From CATOSD01 sp965226695 (GTDB taxonomy: Bacteria; Chloroflexota; Dehalococcoidia; Lucifugimonadales; CATOSD01): DNA of 64,000 bases. Location of the stretch: the NCBI GenBank assembly GCA_965226695.1, contig OZ245405.1, forward strand, positions 1,798,001-1,862,000, given 5' to 3'. The first letter of the stretch is position 1. The number at the start of each line of letters is the position of its first letter. This document shows, in pieces, positions 50,314 to 58,092 of the stretch. The notes beneath the pieces were generated by a model. That model did not search any database. It was not told where the DNA came from and saw only the letters and a program-made list of their open reading frames with translations. A program made the position numbers and the translations under genes.

Positions 50314-52026
50314 TCAGGCTCTGAGCGGCGTGTTTGCCAGGGCCTGTATCCTGCGACGCGCATTGATGAGCAGGTCATAGGTTGGGTGCCCTCTCGCGAG
50401 ACGGATGATGAGCCTCCTTGCGTGTCTGACCACTCGCCCGGCAACGCAGATGATCCCGAAGCGCACCGCCTTCAGACGCTTGCTCACCCACTCTTCCCCC
50501 AGCACCAACTGCTTCATCGCCGAGTTCAGATTGAACGCCATCACCACTATCGCCCACCACGCCGCGTTCGACCCGAACTTCCCCGACGGCAGCCTGCCCC
50601 CCGCAAGGTCCTCCTTCAGCACCGAATGCACCTCCTCACCCTTGCCACACCTCTGCCTGTACCACCGGACCAGCTCATCCCCAGGCAACTCTCGGTTCGT
50701 CACCATCCCTGTCACCTTGTACCATTTGCCGTTCCCCATCTCCATAATGGGAACCGACAACTTCTCCCCATCCACGTCGAACAGCGGCGGGTTCATCAGA
50801 CGCTCCCTTATCGCGATGAACCTGTAGTCGGGACTGTTCTTGCTGTATCCCGTCCAACCGGTCACGTAGCACACCTCGGCGTACTGCTGTCTTGTGGCCT
50901 CTCGATGCTCACCCTCGGTCCTGTACAGGTCGTGCCATCCTTCCTCCTCGACCTCACTCACCGCCGCCCTGAACTCGGACATCACGTTCACTCCCACACA
51001 GAACTCGATCACTCCGAACCGCTCATCCCTTCCCTCTGCGCAGTACTTCAACAGCTCCTTCTGGTAGCCCGCCGAGTCAGACCTCATCATCACCCCGTAT
51101 CGAGTACGGGGCAGGCTCTTGCTCACGCCTGGGGGCAAACACTCCAGCGACTCCTTCAACACCCTGAGCTGCTCGTAGCCCGCAGGCACCCCGTATCCAG
51201 TACGGGGCAGGCCGTTGCCGTCTCTGAACTCGGAGTGCACCACAAGGTCCGCCTCATGCCAGTAGGTGGTCAGCGGCTGGTATGCCTTGTGCTTTTTGTA
51301 GCAGTAGCACGCCTGCCGCTTGTGCGTACCTATCAGCGTGGCGTCCATAGCCTGCCCCGTACTCGATACGGGGTCCAATGTCGCCTCGGTGTGCCCAGTA
51401 TGGCCGCCTGCGAACCTGACCAGGTCCGCGTTGACCTTCCCAAGCCCTCTCAGCGCGTCGTTGGACGCCGGTATGAACGCCTCGCGAGACCGTCTCCTGG
51501 ACTCCTCAGCCTCGTCGTGGAAACGGTCCAGATACCTGAACACCGCCGTGGGCGACGGCACCAAACGGCTACGCTCCTTACGCCACCTTCTGCGCTGTGC
51601 CCTGCGCTCCGCCCGCCGCATCCCGTGAGTCTCCGCGGTGAGCAGCGCCCTGCCCAGTCCCTCGTCCTTCTCCAGCAGCCGCAGGTCATCTACCGACTCC
51701 CCTCCGGCCAGGTTGAGCATCATCAGCGCCGTCACCATCTGGGCGCCTGTCCATCCCTGAGCGCCCTCTCTCACTCCCACGTGACTGCGCACCGACTCCC
51801 CCAGTCGCGCAACAGAGGCCAGGTCCAGGTATGCCGGCAACCCCGACCCTTCGGCAGGCTCAGGGCAGGCCAGGCTGTCATCCCTGTGGACTCGTTCTCC
51901 TCTGCGTAGTGGAAAGGAAGCGTACCCTGCTGCATAATAGTCGCACCTCGTTGGTGATGGGTTGTTGTTGTTACCTACCATCATAGCCAGCTTTACAGCT
52001 GGCTCCAACGAGGCCTTCTTTTGCAA
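50314..52026 (-). CDS. IS1380-family transposase with in-frame palindromic insertions
   Basis: A DDE transposase; the frame is open for 570 residues, longer than the usual 430-500. Conserved segments: QMVTALMMLNLAGGESVDDL, VFRYLDRFHDE, QAMDATLIGTHKRQACYCYK (first Asp), HSEFRDGNG, MMRSDSAGYQKELLKY (second Asp) and RWYRQRCGKGEEVHSVLKED (final Glu). Four short palindromic inserts are translated in frame as LDPVSSTGQA, LPRTGYGV, LPRTRYGV and ACPEPAEG, which explain part of the extra length. The frame starts at TTG 52026, inside the right end; a start nearer MMVGNNNNPS is also possible. The catalytic residues are intact, so it may be active. Confidence 0.9.
   Translation of the reverse strand: MQKKASLEPAVKLAMMVGNNNNPSPTRCDYYAAGYASFPLRRGERVHRDDSLACPEPAEGSGLPAYLDLASVARLGESVRSHVGVREGAQGWTGAQMVTALMMLNLAGGESVDDLRLLEKDEGLGRALLTAETHGMRRAERRAQRRRWRKERSRLVPSPTAVFRYLDRFHDEAEESRRRSREAFIPASNDALRGLGKVNADLVRFAGGHTGHTEATLDPVSSTGQAMDATLIGTHKRQACYCYKKHKAYQPLTTYWHEADLVVHSEFRDGNGLPRTGYGVPAGYEQLRVLKESLECLPPGVSKSLPRTRYGVMMRSDSAGYQKELLKYCAEGRDERFGVIEFCVGVNVMSEFRAAVSEVEEEGWHDLYRTEGEHREATRQQYAEVCYVTGWTGYSKNSPDYRFIAIRERLMNPPLFDVDGEKLSVPIMEMGNGKWYKVTGMVTNRELPGDELVRWYRQRCGKGEEVHSVLKEDLAGGRLPSGKFGSNAAWWAIVVMAFNLNSAMKQLVLGEEWVSKRLKAVRFGIICVAGRVVRHARRLIIRLARGHPTYDLLINARRRIQALANTPLRA
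51092..51116. repeat. Palindromic mini-repeat inside transposase, copy 1
   Basis: ACCCCGTATCGAGTACGGGG plus GCAGG; inverted CCCCGTA/TACGGGG arms. Encodes LPRTRYGV in the transposase frame. Confidence 0.8.
51188..51213. repeat. Palindromic mini-repeat inside transposase, copy 2
   Basis: ACCCCGTATCCAGTACGGGG plus GCAGG, same orientation as copy 1 with one central change. Encodes LPRTGYGV in frame. Confidence 0.8.
51350..51374. repeat. Palindromic mini-repeat inside transposase, copy 3, inverted
   Basis: GCCTGCCCCGTACTCGATAC then GGGGT; the reverse complement of copies 1 and 2. In this orientation it encodes DPVSSTGQA, still open. Confidence 0.8.
51846..51872. repeat. Second palindrome family inside transposase
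   Basis: CCCTTCGGCAGGCTCAGGGC, encoding ACPEPAEG in frame. Its core CTTCGGCAGGCTCAG resembles the CTTCGACAAGCTCAG core of the intergenic palindrome at 11926-11955. Confidence 0.75.
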
Positions 52027-52044
52027 CTAGGCGGTGGATTTGGG

Positions 52045-52421
52045 TTTCGCCACCCCCCTTGAAATGTGCGCTCATACGTACTATCCTCACCCACGCGAGG
52101 AATCGACTCCGCAGCCCGGAATCCGTACCCCCAAGCGAGGTAAGGCCCCAGGCATCCGTAGGGGCGTCCCTCGTGGGCGCCCTGTGGCAGTGAAGACACG
52201 GCTGACGATTGAGTGACCCTGCTCCGTCCCCCTGTCCCCCTCTGTCACGCGGTGCCACACTTGTGTCCCAACAACCCGCGCCGGGCATTACAGATTAACG
52301 CAGCACCGGCGGCGCCCTCAGCTACGAGGCGCGCAGGATGTCGCAGAAAGGAACAGATTTCGCCTCCCCGCTTTCACGGGGGTAACGGTGTTGGGGGCGC
52401 CAAGCAATCTGAAATAGGCTC
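52045..52421. mobile_element. MITE-like element copy 2, right part
   Basis: Continues copy 2 after the IS and is alignable with 16834-17195 of copy 1 throughout. It ends in the terminal repeat AATCTGAAATAGGCTC (52406-52421), one base different from copy 1. No gene is supported. Confidence 0.8.
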
Positions 52422-52437
52422 TGACCGACCACAGGTG

Positions 52438-52467
52438 TTGTAACCGCGAGTGACGCGCCCGTATAAT
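52438..52467 (+). promoter_or_regulatory. Promoter of the SDR gene, leaderless arrangement
   Basis: TTGTAA (52438-52443), an 18-nt spacer and TATAAT (52462-52467). Initiation would fall near 52474, directly at ATG 52475. The earlier ATG (52466) overlaps the -10 box and cannot be the start of a transcript from this promoter. Confidence 0.7.
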
Positions 52468-52474
52468 GCGACCT

Positions 52475-53239
52475 ATGACTGACAGACTAAACAATAAGGT
52501 AGCCATCATAACCGGCGGCTCGTCTGGAATAGGCCGCCAGACGGCGCTGCGATTCGCGCGCGAGGGAGCGTCCGTGGCCATCGCGGACCGCAACCGGCGC
52601 ATGGGCGATGAGACACTACGCTTGGTGGAAGAGGCCGGCGGGGACGCGCTGTTCGTTCCGGTGGACGTCGCCGACCCGGCGCAAGTCGGGCGTATGGTGG
52701 AGCGGACGGTCGAGCGTTTCGGGCGCGTGGACGTGCTCGTGAATGCGGCCGCCATCCTGATTCGGACGCCGCCGCTCGCGGAGGTGGAAGAGCGCGACTG
52801 GGACCTGATGATGGACGTGAACCTGAAGGGCTTGTTCTTCTGCTGCAAGTACGCCATACCCGCCATGCTCGACAGCGGCGGCGGCTCCATTGTCAACATA
52901 GCCTCCATGGCCGGGCTACGCGGCTACGGCATGTCGCTGCCCTATGCGGTTACCAAGGCAGGCGTCATACACCTCACCACCACTGCCGCGGCCCAGTACA
53001 CCCACCTGGGCGTGCGTGTCAACGTCATCGCGCCCGGATCGGTGGACACGCCCCAGTTCCGTGGCAGCACCGCGAGCAGCGAGGCCGTGCGAGAGAGGGC
53101 GTCGCAGCACCCGATGGGGCGCGTCGGCACGCCCGATGAGATAGCCAACGTCATCGTGTTCCTGGCGTCCGACGAGGCGTCGTACGTCAGCGGCAGCCTG
53201 TTCGTGGTGGACGGCGGCCTGGCGAGCGTGGGGCGCTAG
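52475..53239 (+). CDS. Short-chain dehydrogenase/reductase (SDR) family oxidoreductase
   Basis: A 254-residue classical SDR. TGGSSGIGRQTALRFAREGA is the NAD(P)-binding glycine motif, DVLVNAAAIL the NAG-like motif, IVNIASMAGLRGYG contains the catalytic Ser region and PYAVTKAGVIHLT the YxxxK pair. VDTPQF and GSLFVVDGGLASVG are C-terminal features. Asp42 (VAIADRN) favours NAD. Substrate unknown. The start codon directly follows the predicted transcription start, with no ribosome-binding site, so translation may be leaderless. It lies just after the MITE copy and is followed at 10 nt by a small gene. Confidence 0.9.
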   Translation: MTDRLNNKVAIITGGSSGIGRQTALRFAREGASVAIADRNRRMGDETLRLVEEAGGDALFVPVDVADPAQVGRMVERTVERFGRVDVLVNAAAILIRTPPLAEVEERDWDLMMDVNLKGLFFCCKYAIPAMLDSGGGSIVNIASMAGLRGYGMSLPYAVTKAGVIHLTTTAAAQYTHLGVRVNVIAPGSVDTPQFRGSTASSEAVRERASQHPMGRVGTPDEIANVIVFLASDEASYVSGSLFVVDGGLASVGR

Positions 53240-53249
53240 GGGAGGCCGA

Positions 53250-53489
53250 ATGGACGCATTGACCGAAATCGCCAATCGCGCAGTAGCCGACTATGGCTTT
53301 CGCCAGGCCGCGCTGTGGAGTCCGGGGGACGTCGCGGCGCGGTGGGAGTTGTCGGCTGGGGAGACGGCCGTGCTGGAGGGCGCGCTGCACGATGCGCTCG
53401 ACGAGCTCCCCATTCCCGTGGAGCCTGCCGACGTCCCGGCGCAGCAGGAGCGAATCGCCGAGATTATCCGGCAGGCGCTGGCGGGGTAA
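53250..53489 (+). CDS. Hypothetical 79-residue helical protein
   Basis: Starts 10 nt after the SDR stop with GGGGAGG upstream of the ATG. The sequence (ALTEIANRAVADYGFRQAAL, LEGALHDALDELPIPVEPAD, QQERIAEIIRQALAG) is helical and acidic, with no known domain, signal or membrane segment. Co-transcription with the SDR is likely; a partner role is unproven. Confidence 0.6.
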   Translation: MDALTEIANRAVADYGFRQAALWSPGDVAARWELSAGETAVLEGALHDALDELPIPVEPADVPAQQERIAEIIRQALAG

Positions 53490-53493
53490 TGCG

Positions 53494-54729
53494 CTAGAGC
53501 GCGTTCTTCACGACCTGGCCGCCCTTGACCACGAGCGGGATGTTGGCGGCGTCAGCCAGCAGTTCGATGTCAGCGAGCGGGTCGCCTGCGACCGCTATCA
53601 GGTCGGCCTCGTAGCCCTCGCGAACCTCACCGATTCGGCCCTCCAGATTGAAGAGCCGCGCGTTTATGCTCGTGGCGCTGACGATGGCGGCCATTGGACC
53701 TAGCAACTGCGCCTTGTGCATCAGCTCTCCGCCGCGGCCGGTCTGGCGCTCGCCGAGTATGTCGGACCCCGAGCCGATGGACGCACCGGCCTCCCTTGCC
53801 ATGCGGACGCTGTCCGGCATGAGTCCCCTGACTTGCTCCAGCTTCATCGCGCTGTAGTGCGAGACTCCCTCGGCCTCCGGCGACTCCGCCAGCCGCTCGA
53901 TGACGAGCAGCGTCGGCACCACGAACGCGCCGAGCTCCGCGATTCGCACCGCTGTAGGCTCGTCGAGGATGCTGGCGTGTTCGAGCGACCGCACGCCAGC
54001 GTCCAGGGCGTTGTTCATCGACGGCGACGTGTGGCAGTGGGCCAGCACGTAGGTGCCCGCGGCCCTGGCCTCGTAGACCGCCGCGCTCAACTCCTGGACG
54101 CTGAACCCCAGGCTGTCCAGCTTGTCCATCTGCGACATCACGCCGCCGGACGCCATCACCTTGATTTGCGTGGCGCCCAGCCTGAGCTGCTGCCGGGCGG
54201 CGGCGCGTACCTCGTCCACGCCGTCCACCAGCGCGGTGGCGGCCAGAACGCCGGGAATCGCCACCTGAGGGGAGTTGTCGTAGCGCCCGCGGTGGTCGCC
54301 GTGTCCTCCGGTCTGGGACAGCGGGGAGCCGGATGGCAGGATGCGGGGTCCGCTTATCAGCCCCTGGTCGACCGCCCGCGCAAATGCCGGATCCAGCCCG
54401 CCGGCGTCGCGGACCGTGGTGAACCCCTCCTGGAGGGCGATGTTGATGTTGTCGATGGCGCCCAGGGTGTAGGTCACGAGATTGTCGTCGTCGCCGTACG
54501 ACCCGGCGTTCACCCCCACGAGTCCGAAGTGGACATGGGCGTCGCTGAGGCCCGGCATGAGCGTATGCCCGGTCAGGTCGATGGCGGTCGCGCCGGGCGG
54601 CAGGCCCACCTCGGACGCGGGGCCGACGCGGGCGATTGCGCCGTCTTTGACCAGCACGCTCATGCCGGTCCGGGGGTCTGAGCCCGTGCCGTCTATGAGG
54701 GTCACGTTTTGCAGAAGGAGGTCAGTCAT
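53494..54729 (-). CDS. Amidohydrolase, imidazolonepropionase-like/Xaa-Pro dipeptidase type
   Basis: A 411-residue metal hydrolase of the amidohydrolase superfamily. Metal ligands and key residues: HTLMPGLSDAHVHFG (HxH), TQIKVMASGGVMSQ (bridging carboxylated Lys), YVLAHCHT and SLEHASILDE (two His), and GASIGSGSDILGE (catalytic Asp). Beta-sandwich ends are LLLQNVTLIDGTGSDPRTGM and GYEADLIAVAGDPLADIELL. Members hydrolyse cyclic amides, peptides or lactones; specificity is not readable. Convergent with the small gene before it (4-nt gap). Confidence 0.9.
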   Translation of the reverse strand: MTDLLLQNVTLIDGTGSDPRTGMSVLVKDGAIARVGPASEVGLPPGATAIDLTGHTLMPGLSDAHVHFGLVGVNAGSYGDDDNLVTYTLGAIDNINIALQEGFTTVRDAGGLDPAFARAVDQGLISGPRILPSGSPLSQTGGHGDHRGRYDNSPQVAIPGVLAATALVDGVDEVRAAARQQLRLGATQIKVMASGGVMSQMDKLDSLGFSVQELSAAVYEARAAGTYVLAHCHTSPSMNNALDAGVRSLEHASILDEPTAVRIAELGAFVVPTLLVIERLAESPEAEGVSHYSAMKLEQVRGLMPDSVRMAREAGASIGSGSDILGERQTGRGGELMHKAQLLGPMAAIVSATSINARLFNLEGRIGEVREGYEADLIAVAGDPLADIELLADAANIPLVVKGGQVVKNAL

Positions 54730-54780
54730 CTCTTCATCATCCTATGTGCTCACATTCGTTGACGTATACGCATTCGGTAG

Positions 54781-54801
54781 GGGCGGGTTTCAAACCCGCC
54801 C
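54781..54801. repeat. 21-bp perfect palindrome, dispersed family
   Basis: GGGCGGGTTT and AAACCCGCCC around a central C, preceded by CGGTAG as at 13479-13499. The last base overlaps the stop codon of the Nudix gene (minus strand), so it forms a hairpin right after that gene. Confidence 0.8.
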
Positions 54802-55340
54802 TATGTCTCGTGAATTGCGTCTTCACGCCGGCCCACATTCGCACGGAATGCCAGCCAGTCTTCAAGGATCCGGTAGTCGTGCGGGAAGGGCAGCGGTGGC
54901 ATGTCGTCTATCTCGAAGAAGGCCGCTCCCTGCGCGTCGTGGCCCGCCGTCAGCTCGCCACACACGACCTCGGCCGCGTATACGGCCACCGCGACTGGCA
55001 GGCCGGTCTCGGAATACAGGCCGACCAGCCCGTTCAGCCGCACGTGCAGTCCGGTCTCCTCCAGAGTCTCACGGACAGCCGCGTCCTCCACGCGCTCGCC
55101 GCGGTCCACAAACCCCGACGGAAAGCTCCACCGGCCAAGGTGGGGTTCGACGCCGCGGCGCACCAGGGCGAGCCTGCCATCGAGGGCAACGAGCGTCACC
55201 GCCGCCAGCTTGGGGTCCTCGAAGACTGCTACTCCGCAATCGGAGCAGCGTGGTCGCGGCTTGGCCTCGACCAACTCGGTTTCCAGGGGGCCGCCGCAGT
55301 ACTGGCAAAACCTCGGTTCGCGCTGCAAGTCTCCTCCCAC
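54801..55340 (-). CDS. Nudix hydrolase with N-terminal zinc ribbon
   Basis: A 179-residue protein. Residues about 11-40 form a zinc ribbon (FCQYCGGPLE and CSDCGVAVFEDP); the Nudix box is GFVDRGERVEDAAVRETLEE ending TGL, with the REtlEE glutamates for Mg2+. The arrangement resembles NudC-like and other ribbon-containing Nudix enzymes that hydrolyse NADH or other nucleoside diphosphates. The start is GTG 55340 or TTG 55328 (GGAGGA just before it). It stands alone, with a palindromic hairpin immediately after the stop. Confidence 0.88.
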   Translation of the reverse strand: MGGDLQREPRFCQYCGGPLETELVEAKPRPRCSDCGVAVFEDPKLAAVTLVALDGRLALVRRGVEPHLGRWSFPSGFVDRGERVEDAAVRETLEETGLHVRLNGLVGLYSETGLPVAVAVYAAEVVCGELTAGHDAQGAAFFEIDDMPPLPFPHDYRILEDWLAFRANVGRREDAIHET

Positions 55341-55466
55341 ACCGGCTGGGTGTGGGCTAATGCTAGCGCGTGCGCCCGTGGCTGTCCACTTGCGGATGGA
55401 CTGCGGTGCGTTGGCAAGGCAGGCAGGCCTTCTACTACCTCGGCGGCGCCTGCCGGATGCGTACCA

Positions 55467-57044
55467 TCAGCTTATCGCCGTCCGCCACGGCTGCGACATT
55501 ACTGCCCAACTCAGCACGCCGCTGGCCGCATCCACCGTCGCGTTGGCAACGTTCAGGGACAAAGACACCGAGCCGTCCAAGGCGATAAAGTCCACGATAT
55601 GGCCCGCGATGCCGAGACGAGGAGTGAGCCACATCATTACCTTGCCCGACTCTCCGTCATTGGGCTCCCACGCGATTCGGTGTATAGTGGCCGACGTTCC
55701 GCTGGCGTCGGCGAACGACGCGGGCTTCAGAACGCCGTATGCGCTGTCAGCGGCAACCGCATTGCCGGCCGTGACCGGGTCGAAGAACGCCTCGTGCAGC
55801 GTGCCCTCGGGGGCGTTGACGGTGACCGTCCACTCGTAGCGGATCGTGTAGCCGTCACAGAGGCTGTAGAAAGGCCCTCCGTAGTTGAAATGGAATCTGT
55901 AGTCGTTCTCAATGAGTGGGCGTGTTGTCGATACGCGAAAATCTCGGCTGGGTGTAACCGCTTCAAAGAAGCCTGCATGCCCGCCATCCAGCCATACCTG
56001 AATCGGGACATCGGGAGTAATGTCAGACTCTTCAGGAAGTTCATAAACAACTGAACCCCCAGCTAGACCGGAACTGATTTGGTGAATGTGAGGAGGACTA
56101 ATGTTGGCTCCGGTGTACAACCTTTCAGGTCGAGTCTCCCTGAGATGGCGGTGCATCCTTTCTAGAAAGTACGATTCAACGACGCATTCTCTGTACTCCT
56201 CTGAGCCGTCGCTGGCATCGACCTTGGCGGTTACCGTCGCGATGCGTGCCTTCATCTCGCCCAGAGTAATCGTGGGCGCACTCCCCGTCGCCGGCGGCAC
56301 GTCCAGCAGAAAGCGCTGCTGGTCGCCGCCGGGTTGAGCTGGCAACCACAGCCTGTTGTACGGGCTAGCTATGCTGTAGTAGTCGTCGAGAGTGTTACCG
56401 AAGTAGTGCTCCCCCGAGAGATAGAAGCGCCCCGGCTCCTGCGTGCTTGGCAGATACGTCTTGGAGTGCTGAAGGAAGAGAATCGCCTCGCGAAAGCCCC
56501 AACGGGTGTCCCGCGCCGCGGCAATAGCCGGAAGCTTAGCCTCAGCCTCCTGCCGTGTATCGAACAATTGACCGGAGTTCCATAAGGCTACAATGTTGCT
56601 GGCCCCGGTGCCCTTCAGGTATTCGAGAACGCTGAAGCGGAACTCCAAGACAGCTATGGGCTCCGACCCACGGTACGTAGGGCCGCACTCCACCGCCGAT
56701 GAAACGGAGTCGAGCTGCACCCTGGCGATCACCGGAGACTCAAGAATCCTCTCCTCAAGCGAACTGGGACCGGGATAGATGGGCGACGACTGTGCCACCG
56801 CACCTGATGGTGTCCCCGGCTCTGCTGGCAGCGCCTCATCTTCACACTTCACGACCCTTTGTTCGGGTGACGTGGGACTATCAAGTCTAGGCAGAGTCGA
56901 GACCGCCAGGGCTGGAGGCGTTCCCGGCATCGTTGGCGTCATTGCGCCCTCACCCTCCGCGGCCTTCTGTCCGTCGCTGAAGAGGCCGCAGCCCACCAGC
57001 ATCACTACCATTGCCATCGACACGGCGAGGGTGGGCATTCGCAT
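55467..57044 (-). CDS. Predicted lipoprotein of unknown function
   Basis: A 525-residue secreted protein. LAVSMAMVVMLVGCGLFSDG is a lipoprotein signal with the lipobox Cys near residue 19. A Pro/Ser/Thr-rich spacer follows (SPTSPEQR and GPSS), then a domain with EYLKGTGASNIVALWNSGQL and a C-terminal part rich in beta strands (DYRFHFNYGGPFYSLCDGYT, VTVNAPEGTLHEAFFDPVTA). ATG 57044 has AAGGA 8 nt upstream. I recognise no family; the C-terminal region could be an Ig-like or cadherin-like fold. No transporter genes adjoin it. Confidence 0.7.
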   Translation of the reverse strand: MRMPTLAVSMAMVVMLVGCGLFSDGQKAAEGEGAMTPTMPGTPPALAVSTLPRLDSPTSPEQRVVKCEDEALPAEPGTPSGAVAQSSPIYPGPSSLEERILESPVIARVQLDSVSSAVECGPTYRGSEPIAVLEFRFSVLEYLKGTGASNIVALWNSGQLFDTRQEAEAKLPAIAAARDTRWGFREAILFLQHSKTYLPSTQEPGRFYLSGEHYFGNTLDDYYSIASPYNRLWLPAQPGGDQQRFLLDVPPATGSAPTITLGEMKARIATVTAKVDASDGSEEYRECVVESYFLERMHRHLRETRPERLYTGANISPPHIHQISSGLAGGSVVYELPEESDITPDVPIQVWLDGGHAGFFEAVTPSRDFRVSTTRPLIENDYRFHFNYGGPFYSLCDGYTIRYEWTVTVNAPEGTLHEAFFDPVTAGNAVAADSAYGVLKPASFADASGTSATIHRIAWEPNDGESGKVMMWLTPRLGIAGHIVDFIALDGSVSLSLNVANATVDAASGVLSWAVMSQPWRTAIS

Positions 57045-57178
57045 CTTTGTAGTCCTTCTTGGTGGACTCAAATCGAACTCTGTGCGTTAGTTGCACGTCG
57101 TTCTCATTGTAACACTGCTTGACCTATGCCCCCCATGCGCAGTGGAAGAACGAGAGTCGGGCCAATTCGGGCGTCCAA

Positions 57179-57207
57179 TTGACCGCCAACACGGGCGCGC
57201 CTATAAT
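57179..57207 (+). promoter_or_regulatory. Strong sigma70-type promoter
   Basis: TTGACC (57179-57184), 17-nt spacer, TATAAT (57202-57207), identical boxes to those at 5678-5706. It lies 68 nt before the aldolase ATG. Confidence 0.85.
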
Positions 57208-57275
57208 CGCGGCGCCGGGCGCAGGCGAGAACTCGTTCAGACCCAGCCCGCGCGCGGCCACAAAGGAGGCGCCAA

Positions 57276-58034
57276 ATGGGCGACATAAGACCGAACGTTG
57301 TGAAGCGAAAGCTGGCGGCCGGACAGGCCGCGACCATCCTGAGCGGCTACAACTCCGCCGATGTGATCGACTTTCTGGGGCAGTTCGACTTCGACGGAAT
57401 TTGGCTGGAGGGCGAGCACGGGCCGGTCGACTTCGGCGACGTGCCGGACCTGACGCGGGCGTGCGATCTGTGGGGCAAGACGTCGGTTGTGCGAGTCAAC
57501 TCCAACAACTACGTCACTGTCTACAGAACGCTGGACCTGGGCGCGCAGGGGATTGTGATCCCACACGTGAACACCGCCGACGAGGCCAGGGCCGTGGTCG
57601 ACGCGGGCAAGTTTCATCCGCTCGGCTCGCGCGGCATGTACACGAGCCGCCAGGGCTACGGCGTGCCCGACTACCTGCAACGTGCAAACGACGAGACGCT
57701 GCTGGTGGTGCTCATCGAGGATATAGCCGCGATCGGGAACCTGGGCGAGATCGTCGAGGTGGACAACATCGACGTGTTCTTCGTCGCGCCCAGCGACCTC
57801 GCGCAGAGCATGGGACACCTTGGAAGGGCGGACCACCCCGAGGTGCAAGAGGTCATCGACGGGGCGATTGCCCAGATAGTCGCGGCGGGAAGGACGCCAG
57901 GCACTGTGGTGTCGGACGCCACGGTTGAGAGCTACATCGCCAAGGGCGTGCGTTTCCTAATGACAAGCTGGAACGCCTGGCTGGCCGCCGCGGTGCAGGA
58001 TTTCGCCCGAAAGGTCGACGCAGCCCCGCGCTAA
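57276..58034 (+). CDS. HpcH/HpaI aldolase/citrate lyase family protein
   Basis: A 252-residue class II (metal-dependent) aldolase resembling HpaI and 2-dehydro-3-deoxyglucarate aldolase. FDGIWLEGEHGPVDFGDVPD (Glu and His of the active site), VVRVNSNNYVTVYRTLDLGA, GIVIPHVNTADEARAVVDAG and LIEDIAAIGNLGEIVEVDNI with VFFVAPSDLAQSMGHLG are conserved. Cleaves or forms a 2-oxo-4-hydroxy acid, typically pyruvate plus an aldehyde. AAAGGAGG precedes the ATG and a strong promoter lies upstream. It is a single-gene unit. Confidence 0.88.
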   Translation: MGDIRPNVVKRKLAAGQAATILSGYNSADVIDFLGQFDFDGIWLEGEHGPVDFGDVPDLTRACDLWGKTSVVRVNSNNYVTVYRTLDLGAQGIVIPHVNTADEARAVVDAGKFHPLGSRGMYTSRQGYGVPDYLQRANDETLLVVLIEDIAAIGNLGEIVEVDNIDVFFVAPSDLAQSMGHLGRADHPEVQEVIDGAIAQIVAAGRTPGTVVSDATVESYIAKGVRFLMTSWNAWLAAAVQDFARKVDAAPR

Positions 58035-58092
58035 CCCTGCTCAGTCCCAGGGTTGACAGGCGCAGGGCCGAATCAGACCGCGCTAATCTCGT

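Larger units (their letters stand above)
50088..52044. mobile_element. IS1380-family insertion sequence
   Basis: A 1.96-kb element bounded by the perfect 16-bp inverted repeats CCCAAATCCACCGCCT (50089-50104) and AGGCGGTGGATTTGGG (52029-52044). TTTC stands on both sides (50084-50087, 52045-52048), a 4-bp target duplication as known for IS1380. Copy 1 of the MITE has an uninterrupted single TTTC at the same position (near 16833), so the empty site is visible in the same window. The one large gene is the transposase. Boundary certain to about 1 bp. Confidence 0.9.

Noticed and set aside
50191..51909. 572-codon plus-strand open frame opposite the transposase
   Set aside because: Pro/His/Arg-rich antisense translation; the minus strand has all transposase motifs.
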